Of a DNA stretch of 64,000 nt, positions 27,051 through 40,300 are shown piece after piece. The DNA is from Amaurobius ferox (taxonomy: Eukaryota; Arthropoda; Arachnida; Araneae; Amaurobiidae). The stretch's first letter is position 1, and every line of letters begins with the position of its first letter. The translations under genes and the position numbers were made by a program. Below the pieces are notes generated by a model. It was given only the letters and a program-made list of their open reading frames with translations. It made no database searches and was not told the DNA's origin. The stretch covers positions 160,072,178 to 160,136,177 of the forward strand of contig OX578136.1 of assembly GCA_951213105.1 (NCBI GenBank), in the 5' to 3' direction.

Positions 27051-30000
27051 CGTTAGCATGATAACTGCCGTAAAAATGACTTAATCAAAATGAAATTTTA
27101 GTATGTTGTTCAGACGGTCTGTAGGACCTATGGGAATATAAATGAATAATATCACCCAATTAGTTTTGGATTGAACCCGGGTTGAAAAAATGAAATACAT
27201 TGAGCCCTATGGGACCTAATTTTTCTAACATTTTTTAAGCGGATTTAAAATTCACAAATTGCTTCGAAAATTTTAGGTAATAGTCAAATTGTTCCATAAA
27301 ATATATAAAAAAAAATTCAGCTAAATATATTCAGTAGTTTTTTAAATAAAAATTAAAATAATAATTACACATCTTATATGAAACGATCACGTGACCATGA
27401 TATGAAACGATCACATGACCCACTTCAAAATGATATATGGCATCCATCTTGTTTCAAATTCGTGATTTTTTAAAGTTCTTTTTAATTCATATTGAGTGTT
27501 GTATCCATCCTAAAACTACTTTATTTCTGCTTAAATTCTGTGCATCTACATACTAAAACAACACAATGACAATATATTTGAGTTTAAATTCTCATTCAAA
27601 TTTGATTATTTCTACAAATAAGCCTATTTTTCACCTATGTAAAATGTAAACAGCAAAATATGTAGAATGAGTTGTACTAGAATTACTGTATTTCTTTAAC
27701 ACAAAATAATTCAGTCCATTTAGTCTGCATGGCTGATATGAATGAAATATTAATTGATTTTATAAACAGAAGGACGATTTTTGTCGATGAAGTTTTAAGC
27801 ATAAAGTTTATGAATTGTAGCTCCATGGTCTTAATTTTTAAATAAAATAAATTATTATAGTATTGTGATGAATGAAATGGAGAAAGTTATGAATGAAATC
27901 CTGCTTTTATAGAGAGATCCAGGCGTGTTATTTTTTCTATGACGTCATTTGAATTAATTTCAGTTGTTTTCGATGAAGTTTTCAAATATAATAAATTATC
28001 GCAGTATTATGATAGATTTGAAAATATTACCGTGGAATGTATTGCATTTTAGAGATATTTAAACCACGCAATTTATATTTCAATGCCGTCATTTGAATGA
28101 AGTTCATTTTTTTCAATGAAGGTTTAAGTTTTCAAATATAGTAAATCAATGTAGTATTGTGATAAGTTTTAAAATATTACCGAGGAATGTATTGCATTTT
28201 CGACTTTTTTAAATAAAATTGCATTGAAGTTGGAAAGTGTTTCATAATCAATGCTTTAAGCATGATTGATCTTTCTTGTTTCATAATAATGTTAGAAAGT
28301 CTCGTGATCATTGAGCCATAAATAAACCTTTTTATGCGTGATTATGTCACATTTTATTCTATGCTGCCATGTTTAAAATATAAACTTTTAAATAAATTTC
28401 GAAGTTTTCGCTCGAATTTAAAATAATTCTATTTAATTCTAGATTTTTTGATAGCAAAGCCTGATATAAAGTTTCATAAAAATCCATTAATATTTGTCGC
28501 CGCTATCGTATACACAAAAATCGACCACAGACATACATAGTTACAGACAAACGGGCATCGCTCCCGAAATAGTCGAAGCGTGTTCAGGAGGTCTTAAAAT
28601 ATATATTGGCATCAAGATCTCGAAATCAAAAATTTTCGTGAAAAAGCTTTCTCAGTTACTCATGCATGAGAAAGTAAAAATGTGTGATATTTAAGAATGC
28701 AATTTTTAAATAAATGAAATTGAAATTCAATTACGCGGTATGATTAGTAATTTTTCTAAGCTGATTTTCCAAACACAACGACACGCTACTATTGTTTTCA
28801 TAAGTCAACATCACAGGGAAAAGAACGTTCAACTGTGTTCGAACCCCTACGTTTTTACAAGCAGAAAACCCATAAAACGTGTCATGCTCTTCGTTATTTT
28901 CATCAGTTTATACATATTTTACTCAGATATAGTATACAGCGCAATATTTGTCCCTGGTGATGATTGCTTAAACTAATACATTCCATGCTGATATCGTTGC
29001 TGTATGTCTTAAAGAATATTCCCATTAAATTTAGTGCATCTTCCTCTGAGGAGATATTTTTGGTGAACAAAGATACTTTAAATATTTATGTATTTATTTT
29101 AAAAGAGTACAAGCTACAGGACAAAGTCGTAACAGCGTGCAAGATAAAATACAATACAAAATATAGAGATTAAAATAAAATAAAATATATTAAAATACAA
29201 ACTATTGAAAACAAATGATTTTCAAATGCACCTAAAAATGAATAAATACATTAAAATATAAAATATTTACAACAAATGATTTTTAAAAGCCTTTTCCGAT
29301 GAATAAAAAAAAAGATTATTGGAGAAGCTAGTGTAAAGTTTACAAAAATTACTTATCGCACAATAACAACCAATATTCGTACTAAAATTCCAGCAAATAA
29401 ATTATTAATGACTAATCTGTACAATTGCAATCATAAGTGATTATACTTCCCATGGTTGCAACTTTCTGTAAATAATTAACTAGAAATGTTTGTTTTAGGT
29501 TATTCCAGCTTATCTACATAACCGTCAACCCATCCTTCTCCACGAAGAAAAGATTGCATTTGGGTGTTTGATTTTCATTACTTTCGAAAAGTCAGAAAAA
29601 ATATGAATTCCATATATTTTTTTAATTTTTAGAAATTATTTTTTACATCAATTATATTAATACTTCATTTTTTATTTTTCAATATTTTTTCTAGGTTCCG
29701 TTTAAATTAAAAATGTTTATAATTATCAAGAGAATTGGGTTTTATTTGAAATAATACTAGCCTAATTCATGAGGTGCTAGACTAATTGCGTTTTCAAAGT
29801 ATCAACGTTTGCAACCGATTAACCTACTTCAGTCACCACCCCCTTGAAGACCCTTGGGAAGTCCCATGTTTGAAACACAATTAAACAGTGGGATATAATA
29901 ATTATTGTTTATGTTGAATTACGTGGGTAAACGGCTTTATTACAGAATCTCACGTTTTTGCCTAACCGCGATTGTTTCCAGAATTATGGGCTAAAAAGTA

Positions 30001-31324
30001 TTCTCAGATCCTCAAATCGATTCTCCTTTTCTACATTTTCCACAAATCTATTATTTTATTCATGTTTTTTACTTTCCCTGCAATACATGGGAATGTATAG
30101 GGAAAGTACTGGATTCATACCGAAAATCACAACTCGAGTTTTCGACGGATCTACAGGTTTCGAGACTTTTAGAATACGAAAAAAATATTTTTATCGTGAC
30201 GTCTGTGTGTGTGTGTGTCTGTCTGTCTGTGTGTCTGTCTGTGTGTCTGTCTGTGCAATGTATGTATCCTCTTTAACTAAAAAACTAACGGACCGAATTT
30301 CATATAATTTTGTATGTAGATCACTTGGGTGAGATCCTGGTGCTGATTAGTTTTGGGTACGATTCGGAAAAGAACAACTTGCCTTTTTTTACGAAATGGC
30401 GAGCAAACATTGTCAAAATCTAAATAAAAAGACTACGTATATTCAAATGTATCAATTAAATGCTTGTTTTATACTTAATTTTTGACGCGGAAAAGAATAA
30501 GAACAACTATATTACTCTAGAATTAACCGTTTTCGAGATATTTGCGATTTTTCGCATTTTTGTTATGCCACCTATAGAAAATCTCCAATTATCAAATAAA
30601 AAGAGAAATTGAATTAAAAATGGAAATTTAGTGTTATTTTGTGCAATTAAACTCAATTTTATGAATGATTAAAGAAAAAATAAAAAATGAATGAGTCTGC
30701 AGAGAAAGTCATGTGCTGCCCACATCAGATTTTTTATGTGTAGAGAACATGAGATACTATTCGCGTTTTAAATTTCACATACCCATTACTTTTCACCGAC
30801 GTATTTTACGTGGTGAATTTCATGATCTCAAATTCTGATAATTATATCAATATCGCGCATAAATATTAATTCACAATATAGTCGTTCGTAGGTCGGTGTC
30901 GCAACTAGAGAGTACGTTGTTGCTACCATTGTTAACTTACGTTGCGTTGTTAGTATATGAGTTACTCAAATGTATATATCTTATAGGGATTTTTTCCACT
31001 TTCAGGCCCCATGAGGCATTCCTGGATGCGATGTCTTGGTTCCCTTTGGTGTACTGGATGCAAGGATCCATCGACAAGTAAAGTAAACATGTGATTCCTA
31101 TCGTAAATTTTTGTACTGGGGGTGAGTTAGAAACTGGTGTATATGACGTGGGAAAGAATTAGAGCAGCATTAATTTGAGCAATTAACTCTTCTCTAATTC
31201 ATATAAGAGAGCAGCGTATACCATATTGTATAGTTTTAAAGGTAACTTTAAATCTAATTAATAATTTATTATATATTTTTAACACTTTACAACAAAGTTG
31301 AAAAGTGTTTATGACTTTGTTCAT

Positions 31325-31358
<34 letters not shown>

Positions 31359-34300
31359 CGTTAGCACGATAACTGCCGTAAAAATGACTTAATCAAAATG
31401 AAATTTGAGTATGTTGTTCAGACGGTCTGTAGGACATACGGGAATATAAATGAATAATATCACCCAATTAGTTTTGGATTGAACCCGGGATGAAAAAATG
31501 AAATACATTGAGCCCTATGGGACCTAATTTTCCAAACATTTTTTAAGCGGATTTAAAATACACAAATAGCTTCGAAAATTTTAGGTAATATTCAAATTGT
31601 TCAATAAAATATATAAAAAAATTCAGCGAAATATATTCAGTAGTTTTTTAAATAAAAATTAAAATAATAATTACACCTCTTATATGAAACGATCACGTGA
31701 CCATGATATGAAAAGAGCACGTGACCCACTTCAAAATGATATATGGCATCCATCTTGTTATTTATAACATTACTAAATTCATATATTTAAATAAATCATC
31801 TTTAAAACACCTTCTGAATAACCAATTTTTAGATTATACCGATGTCAAATAATCGAAGCACTGTAATGACAATATGTAAAAATACTTGATTACTTTTTTG
31901 CCTTCCTCTTCTCCAGCAGTAAAGGCTTACAGAAAATAGTCATTGATACAGTAACAGTCGTATTAAGAAGTACAACAGGTTTTTCAAACCTGAGTACACC
32001 ATAAAACTAAGTAACAGTACATACTAAAATATAAACTATTTTCAAGTATTATAATTTTAAGGATGCACACACGTAATAGCATTTACAATAAACTTATTTA
32101 CAACTCCCTGTGGTTTCCAACTCTCAGGTCGTGTCCCAAATGAAGAATGTCTGGTGGTTCACAAAATGAAACTCGTAAATGCAAAACATATGTGCTCAGG
32201 GTTATATGCTAGGTCATCCTGAAGATGCATAACAAAATTTCGGGAGTAAAAGTTTGGGCATCAATTCTTTAGACCAAAAATATTTAGTAAGGGATAAAAC
32301 CGAAATAAATGTATTGAATTTGGGATTAGAAATGATAATTCTGGTTGCGCGTTCGAATTTCTTTGTATGGTGATTAACTTAAAATATTTTTCTCGAAATT
32401 AATACTTTTCTTATCCCATATAACTGTCTTTATTAAAATTGGAATTTGACATTTTAATTTTAATTTGTATCAACAGCAATTATTTTTTTACCAATAGCCT
32501 GGATGACTTGCTGCGGTCTGGAATAAACCTTGCAGACAGCGTAGTAGTGGTCAACAAAGAATCGATAAATTCGGCGGAGGAGGACTTCCTAGCAGACTGT
32601 AACACCATCGTAGCCGTGCAGACCATGTTCAAGTAAGTATATTTTAACCTGAGTCAAACGGGCACTGCAGAAATACTTCTTTCTTCATTGTCGCAAAATG
32701 ATCATTTTCAATTATGTGCAATTAAATGCATAGTATTTCGCAATTAAGTTTGTAACAACAGATTATTATCTTAGCCTTTACTATACACAGTTTTGAAATA
32801 GCAATCAATGTGCTTGTTGCTAGTATTGAGTTTCGTGTATAGTCTAACCTAGCGGTGGGTGAACCTGCGACCTTCTCATCGAATCTTCTTTTTAAATTGT
32901 GTAAATGAATTGTATTTTCCTGCAAAGATTTGCATTTTGTAGTAACAAAGAAACCCGAAATTTTAAGGTAAATTTTATTACCTCAAATTTTTTAAGCTCT
33001 TTGAGTCAAAAGGACGCAACTCAATTTTTGTGGTAGATCTGGGTAAAAAACAAGAGGAGTCAAAAGGAAGCAACTGAATTTTTGTGTTAGATCTGGGTGG
33101 AAAACAGGAAGAGTCAAAAGGACGCAACTGAATTTTTGTGCTAGACCTGGGTAAAAAAACAGGAAGAGTCAAAGGGAAGCAACTGAATTTTTGTGTTAGA
33201 TCTGGGTGAAAAACAGGAAGAGTCAAAAGGACGCAACTGAATATTTGTGCTAGACCTGGGTAAAAAAACAGGAAGAGTCAAAGGGAAGCAACTGAATTTT
33301 TGTATTAGACCTGGATAAAAAAAACAGGAAGAGTCAAAAGGTGCATCTAAGAGCACAGGAATATTCCGGCCAATAATAATTGAGCAAACAGGCCAACATA
33401 CTTGAGTGTAGACAGAAAGTACACAATGAATTTAGAACTTGTTGACATGACGATGAGGAAAGGTGTCAAACAATTAATTTATGTTTCATAATTATCTGAT
33501 TGATAAACGCACAATCGTCACTCCAGACTGTGCATTATCTAAATTTAAAATTAGCATTAATTAGATATAATATTCCTACCTTGGTAAAAGAAATGCTTGA
33601 ATATTAAGCTAACTGTTATTAAAAATTGTTTTATATTATTTTTGATCGTCTATATACCTATTTATCGCGATGCATATGATCACTGTAAATATTAACTGTA
33701 AATGAAATAAAATTAACCGTCAAAAAATGACTTACATGGTTTTGATCTCTATGCTTGTCATTTCTTTATTATTTCAGTGTTAAGAGCAAGGCAAGTATGA
33801 AATTCATCATAACACATAAAGACGGAAAGAAATTCCGGGCTAAAATTAAATAAACCAAGTTCCTCCTAATAATAATAACAAATTAAATATCAAATTGACT
33901 TTTCTTTTACATCAATCTGTTTTACCTGTTATTAATATAACGAATTTTTTCCGCGTTACTTAAATGTATCTGAAAGTATAAAGAGTTCTCTAATTTTAAA
34001 TATCTGTAACGTGTATCTCCACTCACCTTTCTCATACATTATTATTCCACTTTACTTTTTTCTCTTCCTACAATACATAAAGTATATGCAAAGTATTGTG
34101 CTAAGGTCAAATATACGACACTCGAATTTCGATGGATTGACTCGTTTTGAGAGTTCCTGATTACGAATCAGCCATTTTTTCCATGATGTCTGTCGACGTA
34201 TCTATCTGTGTCAGTATTTAGATAATTATCATTTATCCGACGACTGTGCATTGTTAAATGGCTGGAATGTATTAAAATCCCAAAAATATAATATCTTAGG

Positions 34301-37300
34301 AATAAATGCATTTAATACGTTTCGTTATCAACAACAAAAAGAACAAAATTGAAAATAATAAATATGAATTGGCTTAATAAAGATAAACTTATTTATTATT
34401 TGATTGTACGTATTTTCAATATTTACGATGCATTTCAAAAATATACCCAGTTGGGTTTTTTTCTGTCTATACAAAATCTAATCAACGCCAGCAAGTCCCT
34501 TTTCCGTTCAATTTCATTCAGTTGGAGCAGATTCTTTTAGGATAGCTAGAGGGCATACATACATTGTACAGACAGACAGACACGCATACACACACACAAA
34601 GAAGTCACTCTGAAAATACTTGAATTGTATTATATGGTTCTCAAACCATGTCAATCAATTAAAAAATTCAAATTCGAATTTTCCACCCGATTACAATACT
34701 TTCTACAGAAGGTCGTTTGCACTTTATGGAAACGATTTTGATAATTAATTTTTATTCATAAAGGGTGTATTTCTTGCAGCGATTTGCTTCTATCTGATAG
34801 CATTGATTCTTGACTATAGATCTAGCTCGAATTTTCCATGAAAGTAAACTTCTTCTTAGCACCGTCATGTCAATTTTATCCCACTCCTCTTGGGCTGTTT
34901 TTCAAAATCCGTTCAGTGTTTTGGGATGCTGTTTTCATAAGGCTCGTTTTAACAAACCGAAAGCGCATAAGTCCATAGGAGAAGCATCAGGTGATTTTAC
35001 AGGTATTTCATTAAATGGGATGCCTTTTATTCCTGTTTCTGATTCTTTCTTTGCTAAATATGCGGCAGTTGACTTAGACGTGTAACTAGAGGCTTTGTCT
35101 ATATGAAGCTCAATTTTATTGATGTCCTTTCCACATAAGGCTGGAATTTCTTCTTCAGAAATTGGTTCTAAAATATTCTGCTGATAGTAGAGTGAATTAA
35201 TTTTAGCTTTACTTGAGACTTTTTTGAGTTTTAACTTACTGTTGTAACAAAATCCTGCAACTATCATGAATTCCTTTGGGAACTTTTCTGTACATTGACG
35301 AAACCATTTTGTACGGTAATTTTTGTCAGTTGAGCAATAGAAAATTGCTCTTTTTTATTACAGTCACTTAAATAGCCCATGCTTTATTGAGTGTTACCAC
35401 AAATTTCCATTTATCAGCAGCTAGCTGTTTTTCATATAATTTTCTACAATTTGCTTTTCTTTCCGCGATATGCTTTGGCAAAAGCAGATGAACTTTAGAT
35501 TTAAACATCTTTTTTAACTTCAAATTTTTATGAATGATTTTACTTACAGTGCCAGAAGACATTCCCAGTTTTGATGCAATGGATCTTTGAGTCGATGAAT
35601 TTTCTTTTAGGATCAGAAACTTCACTTTCTTGATATTTACCCGCGTTCGAACAGTCTTAGGATGCAATTTTGCGGATATTTTTTCATTTTTACTTTCAGC
35701 TAGACGCTTTTTCCCTTTCAATTTAATATATTAAAAATACCTCTCTTCGAAATGCATTAACCTCGATTTTTACACCGCTTTACAATTTGTTGATACGAAT
35801 ATTTCTCCTCGGAAAGCGCATTTACGTAACCTTCAAGCCATCTATCAATTTCAAGAGCCATTTTCCAAATAAATCTTTTATACTACATTCCAATCAAAAC
35901 AAAACACTAACAGACGATTATATTGAAAATGCCGAATCTTTGCCTCAAAATGCTAACGAGAAAGATATATATAAAATCGTTTCCATAAAGTGCGAACGAC
36001 ATTCTGTATTTATATATTGCAGTGTATGTTGAAAAACACATTCCGAATTTAAACTTATAACATTACAAGAAGTGCTATATAAACTATGGTGACAAAAGGA
36101 TTATTCATTATTATTTTAATGTATTAGAGTGATCATTATTTAGGATTTGTACATTAAACTTAATCTAGCCTCATACTAGTATGTACATCAACATAGGTGT
36201 CCGACATATAACCCACCTAATGCAGCGTTCGGTATGAACCTATAAATATACATAATTCCTGAAAGATAAAACATTAAAATTCAAAAACTACTAAATAATG
36301 ATACTTTGTATAATGACACTTTGTATTTAAACTTAAATATTTATTAAAATTATTATTATTCCTGTTCATTAAGAATTTCACTTTGCAATTCTACTCATTA
36401 AATTCACCATTACTAATTTATGGTTCATCAATCATTAAGTTTTCAATTTCATATTGGAGCCGGCTGTGATAACAGATTGAATTTTTTATACGTGACTTTA
36501 GAGTTATGTATTAATTAAAATGTCAAGTCTTCATGGACACTAAATGTGTACCTGTTGCTTTTTCTTGCAACGTCGTTTGTAAAAGACAACTTTGACCACG
36601 CCATCTTAATAGAAGAACTCATATCTATGAACTCCATGAAGATTCATATTCACTTCATAACTGCGCCCGTGCCGATGTGGTGGCCGAGCGGTCAAAGAGG
36701 CAGGCGCTTACTCGTGATGGCTCGGCTGCCAGATTGCGGGTTCGAGTCCCGCCTGCGGGCATGGATGTTGTATTGTCTTATTTGGGGCAGAAGTCAGACT
36801 TCTACCTTCGGGTGCCCCGGGTCATTAGACTAAACAGAAACAGTGAACACATTCTTCCTTAAATGTAATGTTAGGGACACGACAACAACAACAACTGCGC
36901 CCGTATATCTATCAACAAGGTGTTTCTTCACATCATTGACTTAAATTGCCTTTATGTTTTTCCAACTGTCGTTGCTGTTTCCGACTTCTTTTCCCTCCTT
37001 GCATACATTAGCCCATCGGCTGGCAGCATACCTGTAGCTTCATCTTCACTGGCTTGAGCTGTATGGTACAAGAATGCAGTCATTGGCTGAACAACATTGG
37101 ATTTAACTGCCTGAGGTCTCGATGGCCGCAAGAATCGGATACTTTCCGTAAAAGCATGGGGGCTTGTCTTATTGCGAACAATAAAGTATTAAGAATTTAA
37201 TGTCAACTCTTGGCGGCAGCTAGTCTACCCTTATTGTTAACAGGGCCTTTACATTTATTCCTTAAACTTCGACCTAACATTTATTATTCTATGTACTCCA

Positions 37301-40300
37301 CAGCATCCCAATATCAAGTATTTCACAATCGAGCAAATCAGGGCCAACGGCCGTACCGTGCTGAAAACACCGGTTCTCGTTAGATCACCGAAGTCAAGCA
37401 GCATCGGGCGCGGTTAGTACTTGGTGGGTGACCACCTCGGAACACCGCGTGCTGTTGGCCATCTCGGGTGCGGTATCCCCGTGGTTTGCGCGCTAGATTT
37501 GCACGCTACCACAAAATGCCGCCGTGTTCATGCGGAGTACGATCACGTTAAACATGTGGGTCCGTAAGTCCTTCCGAGAGGTTGGTGGTAGGGGAAGGAG
37601 GGTACGGTCCCTGTGGATGCCTCCCCCACTGGGTTCCGGTCTAAATTGGGTGGCACTTCCCGGCCGTCCATACAGTTACCTTAAACCTTTCTGGTAGGTC
37701 GGACGGTCTGGGTCTCAACAACAACAATCGAGCAAATCTGTAAAAAATTTTCATCGCATAAACTATTAGGATACCTTTGTTGCTATGCTTTAACTGCTAA
37801 GTAGTTTGTTTCCCAGTATGATTGATGGTTATAGAAAAAATGGCGCCACATACTGTGAAACAGAAGGTATTTATTATTTAAGAACATTAATAATCAAGCG
37901 AGATACCAGAAAATGTCAAAAATATCCTTTCAGAGAAAGTTTCCTGTCATAAAAAGACTTGACAGAGACACACCCCAAAATTGTTGATCACCATATTTAG
38001 CAGAACATGCACATTAACAAAATTAACAAGAAAGATTAATCAAGCATAAAGCATTGATTATGAAACACTTTCCAATCGAAATGCAATTTTATTTAAACAC
38101 CTCTAAAATGCGATACATTTAGTGGTGATGTTTTTTAACTTATCGCAGTACCACAGTAATTTATTATACTTGAAAACTTTAATCTTCATCGAAATATAAA
38201 TCGTCTGCCTCTTTATATAAAAAGCAATAAATATTTCATTTATATCACTTATATTCCAGACTCCGGAGCTAAATAATTTTGCGAGAAAAAAATTCAGCAA
38301 TTCTTATACAACTCGCCTTATAATCGCTTGATTTGTTTACATTATGCATAAGTCAAAATTAGGCTTCGTTGTAAAAATAATCAAAGTTTGGTGATCTTTT
38401 AACATAAAAAATATTGTAATTGTGTTGGCACAGAATTTAAATACACAGATAATACGCAAAAGTAAAGCGGTTTTATGATGGATGCAACACTAAATATAAA
38501 TTTAAACGATCTTTACACAATGGAAAAAAATGGATGCCATATTTTATTTTGCAATGGGTCACGTGATCACTTCATATATCATGGGTGTAATTATTATTTC
38601 AATTTTTATTTAGAAAACTACCTAACATATTTTTCTGAAAAAAAATTTAAACATTTTATGTGATAATTTGAATATTTTCTAAAATTTTCGAAGCAATTTG
38701 TGAATTTTAATGTCACTTAAAAAACATTTGAAAAATTAACTCCCATAGGGTGTATTGTATTTTATTTTTTCATCCCGGATTAAAATCTTCAATCTAAATC
38801 TTCATCTAAATCTTCAATGTCATGTAATCCATACAAAAACTGGAGGGCATGCATTGAAACTATTACTCTGCAAATGCCAAATGTTGTAAATTAAAGTCTT
38901 TAGAATCATTGTAGATCATAATTTTACTGCACTTCAAACATGCATCGATCTTAGTAGATCATATTTGACATATCCTATATGTATTTTATTGAAAGAAAAA
39001 TCGAAACAAAATATTTTGCATGATCCTTGTTTAAGAGATGCAACAATTTTACACACTTTCTATTTATAATATTCCAGTGATATTTAATTGTGCTTGTTCC
39101 AAATTCTCTTCTAGAATGTTCCCGAGCGTGCGTATCATAACGGAGTTGAGTCAGTCGAGCAACATGCGCTTTATGCAGTTCCGTGCGAGCGACACCTACG
39201 CCTTGCATCTATCCAAGATGGAAAAGGTAAGACATCTAACAGTATTCCTTGTCATATCCATGATGATACTCATAAACTCTCTGAAATGACAAAATTAAAC
39301 TCAGATTTAAGGAGTAACGAGAACATATGCTCATATCTAAAAGAGACATCATCAATTGGTGTTTTAAAGTCATAATCATTCTCCCAGGACAGTGACTGTG
39401 ATTCCAGACTTTCATTCCCATAGAATTTGAGGTCTTGAAATTCAACGTAAGATGCATGGTACTTTGTCCATATGGATTCTTAAAACTATGGCAATTAGCA
39501 AATATTCCTGCTGAAATCCGTCAATAATTGTTGATTTCTTTGAAGCTGGAACAGGACAAATTCGGAAGAATAATTTCCGGTTTAGACCTTTATTATTTCT
39601 TTCTTCGTAGCCCAGACCGTCTGATCGACTTAAAGGTGTAAAGTATCTGTTTAGATGTCTAGGGCAGTGCCACCCAATTTAGCCTGGAATACCGGTAGAG
39701 GTGACTTCCACGGGCACAGTACCCTCCTTCATACCAACCTCTCGGAAGGACTTTTGGACTCACAGATTTTAAGTGCCCCTACTCCGTATAGACACGAAGA
39801 TAGTTTAGACAGGCTCTAGGGACTAGGCTCTTCTGAGTGCGAACCCTGTTCCTTAAGCACTGGGCTATCCCATCCGTGGATCTTTACTCATTAAGTTCCG
39901 TTTCCAGTAAACTGCCACATATCTGATTAGGTATGGTATTTTCTTCCCTAAATATTCTAAATAACCTCAGTAACATGCTAATATTGGGCCAAAAATGGGA
40001 TGTAGGTATTTTGGCGATATTAGCTGCCAAGATACAGTTAATATTCGCAATATATAGCAAAATATATATAGCAAATATATAACAAATATCAGTATATATA
40101 GCAAATATATAGCAAATATCTGTATATATAGCAAATATATATCTGTAAAATATATTTCAAATATCTGTAATCAAATATCAAATATATGTAATCATAAATC
40201 AAATATCTGTAAAATATTGATTGAAATATTGCATATCACCTTTAGTTAGATTTTTGCGTGCAGTTTTACATTGTAATTGAAGAATATGAATTTTAGAGAG

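Noticed and set aside
32978..33356. Antisense protein with an 18-residue repeat
   Set aside because: A 54-bp minisatellite necessarily keeps frame; no start context, splice sites or recognisable domain.
36671..36765. Functional tRNA-Leu/Ser gene
   Set aside because: Boxes A and B are good but the acceptor stem does not close, and the sequence continues into a SINE body with CAA tail and target duplications.
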